A stretch of 5,388 nt of DNA from Deltaproteobacteria bacterium (lineage in GTDB: Bacteria > Desulfobacterota > Binatia > DP-6): NCBI GenBank assembly GCA_005879245.1, contig VBLA01000220.1, positions 1-5,388 on the forward strand. Direction: 5' to 3'. Below, piece by piece: positions 1 to 5,139 of this stretch. The notes under the pieces are model-generated. The model was not told the origin of the DNA. It was given only the letters and a program-made list of their open reading frames with translations, and made no database searches. How positions within the stretch are numbered: the first letter of the stretch is position 1; each line of letters starts with the position of its first letter. Made by a program: the position numbers and the translations under genes.

Positions 1-542
1 AAAACGGTCGTCAGCCGATCGCCCCACCGCTGCTTGATGGCGGCCAGGATCCGGACCTTGTCGTCCACGAGCACGTAGTGCGCCGCCGGATGGCGGCGCT
101 CGACGTCGTCGAGCTCCTCCTCCTTGTGGATGTAGATGAGCACGCGACCCTCGACCGCTTCGAAGAGACCCGATCGCTGCACCTTGAGCGGCTGGAAGAC
201 CACGTCGCCGTCCGAGAGGATGACCGTCGGGCCGAAGGCGCGGACGTGCTCGAGCGCGTCGAGCGAGCCGGGGAAGAGCCGGTTCGCGAATGGATAGTTC
301 ACGAGGTAGGACGAGACCGCGAGCAGGTGAGGCTCGCGCGGGTGCTTCACGCGGTAGCGCTGGAGAGCTCCGAGGTAGTCCGCGTACCCGAGCTCGGCGC
401 GGAGCTCCTCGAATATCTTCCAGTACTGCGCCTGCCGCCCGTCACCCACCTCCTTGGCCAGGTAGCGTTTCAGGTCCGCGGAGACCCGGTCGTTGTCGAG
501 GAGCGTGTTGTCGACATCGAAGAGGAAGACGACCGGCTCCAT
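1..542 (-). CDS. HAD-family hydrolase, C-terminus cut by window edge
   Basis: This is a haloacid-dehalogenase superfamily phosphatase-like protein, probably cytoplasmic; its substrate is unknown. 180 full codons are visible and the frame runs off base 1 without a stop. Motif I is near the N-terminus as DVDNTLLDND (residues 9-18; D9 would be the nucleophile and D11 the acid/base). Motif II is LSDGD (S110-D111), the motif III lysine is K120, and the acidic motif IV is VDDK (D160-D161), so the catalytic set is complete. Residues ~20-95 form a mostly helical cap between motifs I and II. The ATG lies one base after the pgl stop (TGA-C-ATG), with a strong GGAGGGG ribosome site at 550-556 inside the end of pgl, so it is translationally coupled as the last visible gene of the zwf operon. 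Context hints at a sugar-phosphate substrate, but that is inference. The family call is firm; the specific function is not. Confidence 0.85.
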   Translation of the reverse strand, partial: MEPVVFLFDVDNTLLDNDRVSADLKRYLAKEVGDGRQAQYWKIFEELRAELGYADYLGALQRYRVKHPREPHLLAVSSYLVNYPFANRLFPGSLDALEHVRAFGPTVILSDGDVVFQPLKVQRSGLFEAVEGRVLIYIHKEEELDDVERRHPAAHYVLVDDKVRILAAIKQRWGDRLTTV

Positions 543-543
543 G

Positions 544-1302
544 TCAGCGCCCCTCCAGCAAAGCGGCAGCCTCGGCATCGACGAGCCACCGGAGGCGACC
601 GTGGTGCGGAGCCACGATCTGTGCCGGGAACTCGTCGGGGCGGATGGGACCGTCCAGGACTCGATGGAGCATCGCTGCCTTGTCGGCGCCGCTCACGAGG
701 AAGACGACCTCCGCGGCGGCGTTCAGCACGACCGGCGTGAGCGTGATGCGCCACATCGCGACCTCGGCGACGGATTCAGCCACGACCCACCGCTCCGCCT
801 CGCGCACGGCATGCAGACCCGGGAAGAGAGACGCGGTGTGCCCGTTGTCTCCCATGCCGAGCAGCACCAGGTCGAAGCGCGCGCCGGTGACGGGACGCGG
901 GGGACCTACCGGCGTCGCGAACAGGGTGCGCAGGGTCTGCTCGTAGGCGGCCGCGGCGACCAGCGGGGGCTCTTCGCCCCGAACGCGGTGCACCTGCGAG
1001 GGAGGGATCGGCACGTGGTCGAGGAGGGCCTCGCGCGCCATCCGGTAGTTGCTCGCCTCGGCATCAGGTGGCACGGCGCGCTCGTCGCCCCAGCACACGA
1101 GGATGCGACCCCAGTCGACGGACGACGCGAAGCGCTCGGTGGCCAGGAGCTCGAACAGCGCGCGCGGGGTCGAGCCGCCCGAAAGCGCGGTCACGAAGCG
1201 GCCGTGCGCGCCGATCGCCGCTCGTGCAGCTGCGACGAATGCCGCGGCGCCCCCCTCCATGAGCGCGCGCCGGTCTGCGACGACTTCGACGGTGTGGTGC
1301 AT
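544..1302 (-). CDS. pgl: 6-phosphogluconolactonase (DevB/Pgl type)
   Basis: Hydrolyses 6-phospho-D-glucono-1,5-lactone to 6-phosphogluconate, the second step of the oxidative pentose phosphate pathway, in the cytoplasm. The 252-aa product has the usual family length and all expected blocks: SGGSTP (41-46, phosphate binding), WGDERAVPP (71-79), NYRMAREALL (85-94), GMGDNGHTASLFPG (149-162, with the conserved Asp and His) and the RITLTP block (185-190). The ATG at 1302 is chosen because a GGAG site (1311-1314) lies 8 bases upstream and the family begins close to this point; a GTG two codons earlier (1308) is possible. The frame stays open further upstream to 1683, but that part is antisense or out of frame to rpiA and the ROK gene. 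It starts 2 bases after the rpiA remnant, which contains its ribosome site, and is followed after one base by the HAD gene. Together with zwf it forms a two-enzyme module. Confidence 0.95.
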   Translation of the reverse strand: MHHTVEVVADRRALMEGGAAAFVAAARAAIGAHGRFVTALSGGSTPRALFELLATERFASSVDWGRILVCWGDERAVPPDAEASNYRMAREALLDHVPIPPSQVHRVRGEEPPLVAAAAYEQTLRTLFATPVGPPRPVTGARFDLVLLGMGDNGHTASLFPGLHAVREAERWVVAESVAEVAMWRITLTPVVLNAAAEVVFLVSGADKAAMLHRVLDGPIRPDEFPAQIVAPHHGRLRWLVDAEAAALLEGR

Positions 1303-1304
1303 CG

Positions 1305-1448
1305 TCACATCTCCGTCTGCAGCACGTCCACGCGGCCGTCCGGATGTCCGACCAGGACGCGCTCGGCCGGGCCGAGCCCGACGTGCATCCCGTCCGCGAC
1401 CAGCTCGAGCGCCCGCGCCGCGGCGCTCTCCAGGCCGGGATCCGTCAT
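1305..1448 (-). pseudogene. rpiA: rpiA miniature: N- and C-terminal ends joined, middle deleted
   Basis: A 47-aa ORF overlaps the ROK stop by ATGA and has a GAGG site (1454-1457) 5 bases before its ATG. Residues 1-26 resemble the start of ribose-5-phosphate isomerase A: an AARALELVADGMHVGLG stretch corresponds to the helix and first beta strand ending in the GxGTGS phosphate loop. Residues 28-43 (AERVLVGHPDGRVDVL) resemble the extreme C-terminus of RpiA, which in E. coli reads ADVALIGTPDGVKTI. Everything between is absent: the TGST loop, the DGADE and KGGG motifs, and all catalytic residues. A normal RpiA is ~220-230 aa, so about 175-180 codons are gone, leaving the frame, the overlap with ROK and the ribosome site of pgl intact. 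It cannot be an isomerase. The assignment is from remembered family sequence, not alignment; the short match allows doubt. An assembly artefact in GC-rich DNA is an alternative. Confidence 0.6.
1361..1377. repeat. 17-bp palindrome at the rpiA internal join
   Basis: GCTCGGCC and GGCCGAGC are perfect 8-base inverted arms around a single central G at 1369. In the minus reading frame it spans codons for Leu25-Gly26-Pro27-Ala28-Glu29 of the rpiA miniature, so its centre lies at the point where N-terminal RpiA-like sequence gives way to C-terminal RpiA-like sequence. It could have promoted the deletion or been created by it. There is no T-tract, so it is not a typical terminator. Confidence 0.8.
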
Positions 1449-2122
1449 ACACGCCTCGCCGGGCGCGTGGGCACACCGTTCCAGAGACGGAAGCCGCCGA
1501 GGAACGCGTTGTCGTTGTCGCCAAGTCGGCTTCCCGGCGGGGGTGTCCGAAGCTTGCGGGCATTCCCGCCACCGACGACGACGTCGTCCGCATTGAGCGC
1601 CGCCCGCAGGCGCTCGACCACATCCAGCACGCACTCGCGCCAGCGCGCCTTGCCCAGGCGCTGGAGCCCTCGGATGCCGACATAGTCCTCGAATGTCCGG
1701 CCCTTCTTGTACGGCAGATGGGCGAGCTCCATCGGCTCGAGGACGCCGTCGATGATGAGCGCCGACCCGAGGCCGGTGCCGAGGCCGAGAAAGAGCATGC
1801 GGCCGCCGCGGTAGCTGCCGAGCGCCTGCATCGCGGCGTCGTTGATCATCTTCACCGGCCGGCCGAAGGCGCGGCGGAAGTCGAAGCCCACCCAGCCGCC
1901 GCCGAGGTTGCGCGGCTCGACGACCGGGTGCCCGTGGAGCACCGGTCCGGGATAGCCGATGGTGACGTGGTCGTAGGACCAGCCAGCCGACAAAGATTTC
2001 ACGACGGAGACCATGCGCCGGGCCGTCATCGTCGGTCCGGAGTCGGCCTTCCGGTGCTCGCGCTGCCCCGTCGCCAGGATCTTCACGTGCGTCCCGCCGA
2101 CGTCGATGACCAGTATCTTCAT
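1445..2122 (-). CDS. ppgK: ROK-family kinase, polyphosphate-glucokinase-like
   Basis: Predicted to phosphorylate glucose to glucose 6-phosphate using polyphosphate and/or ATP, supplying the substrate of the Zwf enzyme encoded just upstream. The 225-aa product opens with the ASKHA phosphate-1 loop DVGGTHVK (7-14). It continues with GYPGPV (56-61), [11 protein letters not shown] (72-82), NDAAMQALG (94-102, D95 as catalytic base), the phosphate-2 glycine run [11 protein letters not shown] (113-123) and the adenosine-side VGGGNA block (183-188). The segment [15 protein letters not shown] (135-149) and the C-terminal [13 protein letters not shown] (199-211) are typical of the PPGK branch of ROK proteins. 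The zinc-binding CGCxGC motif of classic ROK regulators and kinases is absent, and there is no N-terminal helix-turn-helix, so it is a kinase and not a repressor. The ATG is supported by GGAGG (2132-2136) 9 bases upstream and overlaps the zwf stop as ATGA. Donor and sugar specificity are inferred. Confidence 0.88.
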   Translation of the reverse strand: MKILVIDVGGTHVKILATGQREHRKADSGPTMTARRMVSVVKSLSAGWSYDHVTIGYPGPVLHGHPVVEPRNLGGGWVGFDFRRAFGRPVKMINDAAMQALGSYRGGRMLFLGLGTGLGSALIIDGVLEPMELAHLPYKKGRTFEDYVGIRGLQRLGKARWRECVLDVVERLRAALNADDVVVGGGNARKLRTPPPGSRLGDNDNAFLGGFRLWNGVPTRPARRV

Positions 2123-3501
2123 GGGGCGCCGCCTCCGCCGAGCGGCGAGTGCCAGCCGCCGACGTCGGTCGTCAGCGCGTCGGCCTCGTCCGGCCCCCAC
2201 GTCCCGGGGGCATACTCGTGCACCGGCGTCGAGTCGTCGAGGATCGGCTGCACGACGCGCCACGCCGCTTCGACGCCGTCCTCTCGCGCGAAGAGCATCG
2301 CATCGCCCCGCATGGCATCGACGAGGAGGCGCTCGTAGGCGTCGAGGTCGTCGGCCGTCGGATGGTGCACGAATTTGAGCTCCGCCCCTTCGCTCACCAT
2401 CTGCTCGCCCGGCGCCTTCACGCGCGCGCCGAGAGTGATGAAGACGTCCGGGCCCAGCCGGAAGGAGAGCGTGTTCCGCTCGTCTGCCGACATGTGAAGC
2501 AGGGGCGGCCGCTTGAGCGTCACGACCACCTCGGTCGCGGTCACCGGCAGGCACTTGCCGGCCCGGATGAAGAACGGGACGCCGTCCCAGCGCCAGGAGT
2601 CGACGTGCAGGCGGACCGCGGCAAAAGTCTCGACGTTCGAGCCGGGTGCGACGCCCGGCTCCCCACGGTAGCCGGCGAACTGTCCGCGAACGAGGTCCCG
2701 CCGATTGAGCGGCCGGATGCTGCGGAACACCTTGACCTGCTCGTCGCGGATCGACTCGTGATAGGTCGTGAGGGGCGGTTCCATGGCGAGGAGACTCACG
2801 ACCTGCAACATGTGATTCTGCACGACGTCCCGGATCGCGCCCGCCTCGTCGTAGAACTTCCCGCGACCCTGCACGCCGAAGGCCTCGGCCATCGTGACCT
2901 GCACGTTGTCGACGTAGTTCCGGTTCCAGATCGGCTCGAGGAAGGTGTTTGCGAAGCGAAAGAGCGCGAGGTTCTGGACGGGTCCCTTGCCGAGGTAGTG
3001 GTCGATGCGAAAGACGTCCGCCTCGTCGAACGCCGCGCGCAGCGTCCCGTTGAGCGCGCGCGCCGACTCGAGGTCCCGCCCGAAGGGCTTCTCGATGATG
3101 ACGCGCGCATCTCGAGCAGCGCCCGAGCGTTCGAGGCTCTCGACGACCGTCGCGAACATGCTGGGCGGGATCGCGAGGTAGTGCGCCGGCCGGCGGGCAT
3201 CGCCGAGTGCCGTGCGAACCGCGGCATACGTTGAGGGGTCGCGGTAGTCGCCGTCCACGTAACGGAGTCGGGACTCCAGCTTCGCGAACGCCTCCGGGTC
3301 GAGCCCGCCGTGCTGCTTCACGCTGTCCCGGGCGCGGGCGCGCATCTGATCGAGCGTCCAGCCCGATTTCGCGACGCCGATGACCGGCAGGTCGAGGTGC
3401 CCGCGGCGTGCCATCGCCTGCAGGGCGGGGAAGATCTTCTTGTAGGCCAGGTCGCCCGTCGCGCCGAAGAAGACGAGGGCGTCGGAGAGCGCGGTCGTCA
3501 T
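2119..3501 (-). CDS. zwf: glucose-6-phosphate 1-dehydrogenase
   Basis: Oxidises glucose 6-phosphate to 6-phosphoglucono-lactone with reduction of NADP+ (or NAD+), the entry step of the oxidative pentose phosphate pathway. The 460-aa protein has normal family length. It shows the Rossmann loop [10 protein letters not shown] (13-22), the coenzyme-side GVAKSGW (42-48; Lys where many enzymes have Arg, so cofactor preference is uncertain), IEKPFG (136-141), the substrate/active site RIDHYLGK (165-172), RDVVQNH (224-230, H230 as catalytic base) and FIRAGK (311-316). One oddity is that the residue after DHYLGK is Gly173 (codon GGA), where the family signature has Glu, Gln or Lys. The ATG at 3501 gives the standard N-terminus; only a weak GAGAAAA lies upstream. 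The start overlaps, as ATGA, the stop of an apparent gnd remnant, suggesting it was once translated by coupling from gnd. Its own stop overlaps the ROK start. Confidence 0.96.
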   Translation of the reverse strand: MTTALSDALVFFGATGDLAYKKIFPALQAMARRGHLDLPVIGVAKSGWTLDQMRARARDSVKQHGGLDPEAFAKLESRLRYVDGDYRDPSTYAAVRTALGDARRPAHYLAIPPSMFATVVESLERSGAARDARVIIEKPFGRDLESARALNGTLRAAFDEADVFRIDHYLGKGPVQNLALFRFANTFLEPIWNRNYVDNVQVTMAEAFGVQGRGKFYDEAGAIRDVVQNHMLQVVSLLAMEPPLTTYHESIRDEQVKVFRSIRPLNRRDLVRGQFAGYRGEPGVAPGSNVETFAAVRLHVDSWRWDGVPFFIRAGKCLPVTATEVVVTLKRPPLLHMSADERNTLSFRLGPDVFITLGARVKAPGEQMVSEGAELKFVHHPTADDLDAYERLLVDAMRGDAMLFAREDGVEAAWRVVQPILDDSTPVHEYAPGTWGPDEADALTTDVGGWHSPLGGGGAP

Positions 3502-3548
3502 GGCGTTTTCTCGGCGTGGCCGCCGAACTCGAATCGCATGGCAGTAGC
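3498..3548 (-). pseudogene. gnd: 3' stub of a 6-phosphogluconate dehydrogenase (gnd)
   Basis: The minus frame that ends in ATGA overlap with zwf finishes with residues [16 protein letters not shown] and a stop. This resembles the C-terminal tail of the shorter, NAD-type (YqeC-like) 6-phosphogluconate dehydrogenases, which end in a [AS]-[AM]-[LM]-R-x-x-FGGHA-[VE]-K pattern. Upstream of about 3548 the frame stays open, but its translation no longer looks like Gnd and runs antisense to a GFA-type fragment, so only about 17 codons of a ~300-codon gene remain. gnd next to zwf is a common arrangement, and the 4-base overlap fits an ancestral gnd-zwf coupling. The match is short and from memory, so the call is tentative. 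Confidence 0.5.
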
Positions 3549-3641
3549 CCGAGGTGCCCTGGTCGTATCATACCTTGAGGTCTGGGGTGCAGGTCCCGCG
3601 GATAGTCTCGCAAGGGAGTATCTGGCCTTGGGACCGTTCGT

Positions 3642-3998
3642 TTGCTCAGGCAGCAACCGCGGAACTGCTCGATGTGCCGCAAGTCGCACGGAGCCGCGTT
3701 CTCCACCTTCGCGCGGTTGACGGCGGGCGACTTCCGCGTCGTGGGTGGTCGCGAACACGTCCGAGCCTACCGGTCGTCGCCCCCCATCGAGCGGACCTTC
3801 TGCGATACCTGCGGCGCACGGCTCACCGTCCGCTTCGAGGGGATGCCCCACGCCGTGTGGGTGACAGCACGAGCTTATGCGCTCACACGCTACCGCTCGG
3901 TACCAACTCCTCGTCAACGGCGAGCCGGGGAAACTCCCGCTTCAACTCCGCGACGACCTCCTCTCGGCTCACTCTGCCCTCCTCATACGTCAGTGTGA
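3642..3998 (+). pseudogene. core fragment of a GFA/CENP-V-type zinc protein
   Basis: The open frame begins at a TTG. Only bases about 3663-3868 look like a GFA (glutathione-dependent formaldehyde-activating-like, CENP-V fold) protein: CSMCRKSHGAAFSTFAR (residues 9-25), the RAYRSSPPIERTFCDTCGA block (41-59, second CxxC pair) and HAVWV (70-74). The N-terminal CxCGxxx[YF] strand and the usual His before the first CxxC are missing, and upstream codons reach a stop at 3603 without restoring them. After residue ~75 the expected C-terminal IFxxSKAPW-type segment is absent; the rest of the frame is Pro/Arg-rich and antisense to the small minus-strand ORF. Two of the usual zinc ligands are therefore lost, and the protein is probably non-functional. 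Full members are ~115-140 aa. The family identity of the core is fairly sure; whether anything is expressed is unknown. Confidence 0.6.
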
Positions 3999-4071
3999 GC
4001 CACACGAGATGGTCGAGCAGGTCGCGTTCCCAGGCTTTCATTTCAGAGTGCCTAACCAGGGGAAGACGCAT
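3883..4071 (-). CDS. small hypothetical protein, function not recognised
   Basis: A 62-codon ORF whose translation looks like a genuine protein and not a shadow. Residues ~11-45 give a charged, amphipathic helical pattern (MKAWERDLLDHLVWLTLTY, then EEGRVSREEVVAELKREFP) with a turn at the EEGRVS stretch, suggesting a small two-helix or helix-turn-helix-sized fold, followed by a short acidic tail. There is no signal peptide, membrane span, cysteine pair or catalytic motif. The ATG at 4071 is preferred because GGA lies 6 bases upstream; a GTG one codon earlier (4074) and an internal ATG at 4041, where the natural-looking sequence begins but with no ribosome site, are alternatives. It lies convergent with the broken GFA fragment and could itself be the tail of a longer gene that lost its start. 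The opposite-strand frame (3877-4125) looks less protein-like. Confidence 0.45.
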   Translation of the reverse strand: MRLPLVRHSEMKAWERDLLDHLVWLTLTYEEGRVSREEVVAELKREFPRLAVDEELVPSGSV

Positions 4072-4183
4072 CACCTATCCAGCCCGGTTCCTCGCATCAA
4101 GACGGCCTGGACCCCATGGGCGTAACAGCATGGTAACCTTAAGACTGGATGATAGCCGCGTCATGACAGCGGGGCCTGCGTAC

Positions 4184-4221
4184 TTGCCGCGGCGGGAGTA
4201 GGCGTCTAATGGCTGCCTACT
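4184..4221 (+). promoter_or_regulatory. candidate promoter with overlapping inverted repeat
   Basis: A TTGCCG (4184-4189, 4 of 6 to the -35 consensus) and TCTAAT (4205-4210, 5 of 6 to the -10 consensus) are 15 bases apart, which is shorter than ideal. A perfect 7-base inverted repeat, AGTAGGC (4197-4203) and GCCTACT (4215-4221) with an 11-base spacer, straddles the -10. Transcription would begin near 4217, about 40 bases before the hydrolase ATG. This arrangement would suit a repressor operator, but the transcript could equally form a small hairpin. It is suggested by pattern only. Confidence 0.35.
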
Positions 4222-4255
4222 GGTCACCCGACACGCGACCTGATACGCGCGTGCT

Positions 4256-5080
4256 ATGCCTACCATCACGACCAAAGACGGCGTTGAGATCTTCTACAAG
4301 GACTGGGGAAAGGGTCAGCCCATCGTGTTCAGCCATGGGTGGCCGCTGTCGGCAGATGACTGGGACACGCAAATGCTGTTCTTCCTGCGTCACGGCTATC
4401 GCGTCATAGCCCATGACCGCCGCGGCCACGGCCGGTCCACGCAAACGGGCGACGGTCACGACATGGATCATTATGCAGGCGATCTTGCGGCGCTTACCGC
4501 GCATCTCGACCTGAAGAATGCCGTGCATGTCGGTCACTCCACCGGCGGCGGCGAGGTGGCGCACTATCTGGGACGGCATGGCGAAAACCGGGTGGCCAAG
4601 GCGGCGATCCTCAGTGCGGTGCCGCCGCTCATGGTGAAGACAGCGACCAACCCGGGCGGCCTCCCCAAGGAAGTGTTCGACGGACTGCAAGCGCAGCTCG
4701 CGGCGAATCGCTCGCAATTCTATCGTGACATTCCGGCGGGGCCTTTCTATGGCTTCAACCGACCGGGCGCGAAGGCCTCAGAGGCGATCATCCAGAACTG
4801 GTGGCGTCAGGGCATGATGGGCGGCGCGAAGGCACACTACGATGGCATCGTTGCCTTCTCACAGACCGACTTCACCGACGACCTCAAGAAGATCACCGTA
4901 CCCGTGCTGGTCATGCATGGGGATGACGATCAGATCGTTCCCTACGCCGATTCCGCGCCGTTGTCAGCGAAGCTGCTGAAGAACGGAACGCTGAAGACCT
5001 ACAAGGGCTTTCCGCACGGCATGCCCACCACGCAAGCGGAGACGATCAACGCCGACCTGCTCGCGTTCATCAAGGACTGA
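4256..5080 (+). CDS. alpha/beta hydrolase, chloroperoxidase/arylesterase type
   Basis: A cytoplasmic serine hydrolase of the cofactor-free (non-heme) chloroperoxidase / aryl esterase group, of the kind that cleaves small esters or lactones and can also show perhydrolase activity. The 274-aa length is normal. The N-terminus [18 protein letters not shown] is the family start, so the ATG is secure although no ribosome site precedes it. The oxyanion segment is FSHGWPLS (25-32), the nucleophile elbow is GHSTGG (93-98, S95), the acid is D225 in HGDDDQIVP (221-229) and the histidine is H254 in FPHGMP (252-257). The DRRGHGRS (54-61) and [11 protein letters not shown] (76-86) blocks are also typical. 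The triad is complete and the gene looks intact, in contrast to its neighbours. It stands alone, divergent from the small minus-strand ORF and convergent with a broken transposase, and looks like accessory or transferred DNA. The physiological substrate cannot be told; such genes are often called bromo- or chloroperoxidases without evidence of halogenation in vivo. Confidence 0.93.
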   Translation: MPTITTKDGVEIFYKDWGKGQPIVFSHGWPLSADDWDTQMLFFLRHGYRVIAHDRRGHGRSTQTGDGHDMDHYAGDLAALTAHLDLKNAVHVGHSTGGGEVAHYLGRHGENRVAKAAILSAVPPLMVKTATNPGGLPKEVFDGLQAQLAANRSQFYRDIPAGPFYGFNRPGAKASEAIIQNWWRQGMMGGAKAHYDGIVAFSQTDFTDDLKKITVPVLVMHGDDDQIVPYADSAPLSAKLLKNGTLKTYKGFPHGMPTTQAETINADLLAFIKD

Positions 5081-5084
5081 TTGA

Positions 5085-5122
5085 GGCCACCATGCGGGAG
5101 GGAAGCGGACACGGTGGCGGCC
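5085..5122. repeat. imperfect inverted repeat after the hydrolase
   Basis: GGCC-CACC-type sequence at 5085-5091 can pair with GGTGG (5113-5117) and GGCC (5119-5122) around a 21-base loop, with a small bulge. It begins 4 bases after the hydrolase stop and ends before the transposase stop. It may be a weak terminator between convergent genes or part of the end of the insertion sequence; there is no T-tract to favour a classical terminator. Confidence 0.25.
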
Positions 5123-5139
5123 TGAGTGGCGAGCCCTGA

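Noticed and set aside
493..1596. Long plus-strand open frame (367 codons) opposite pgl
   Set aside because: It is antisense to pgl and the rpiA miniature; the translation is low-complexity Arg/Ala/His-rich without motifs. Long antisense frames are expected in GC-rich coding DNA.
2149..3234. Long plus-strand open frame (361 codons) opposite zwf
   Set aside because: Antisense to a well-supported zwf; no recognisable domain and no ribosome site of note.
3567..3595. TATGAT on the minus strand (3567-3572) as the -10 of a zwf promoter
   Set aside because: The hexamer is good, but nothing resembling TTGACA lies 16-18 bases upstream (the best is GACCTG). It may still matter, since the operon needs a new promoter after loss of gnd, but it is too weak to annotate.
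3577..3610. tRNA-like T-arm (GGGGTGCAGGTCCC) in the ungened stretch
   Set aside because: There is no TTC loop, no matching acceptor stem and no anticodon arm upstream.
1445..3706. Minus-strand 753-codon frame that might be a fusion of an unknown protein with the ROK kinase
   Set aside because: Only the last 225 codons are the ROK kinase. The upstream part is an out-of-frame reading of zwf, rich in Arg/Pro/Gly. The ATG at 2122 with GGAGG upstream is the real start.
3498..3917. Minus-strand 139-codon frame ending at the zwf start as a full gene
   Set aside because: Only its last ~17 codons look like protein (gnd tail). The rest is antisense to the GFA-type fragment and low-complexity.
4075..4275. 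Minus-strand 66-codon ORF upstream of the hydrolase
   Set aside because: The translation has no protein-like pattern and it covers the likely hydrolase promoter region.
4217..4717. Minus-strand 166-codon ORF opposite the hydrolase
   Set aside because: Antisense to an intact hydrolase with a complete catalytic triad.
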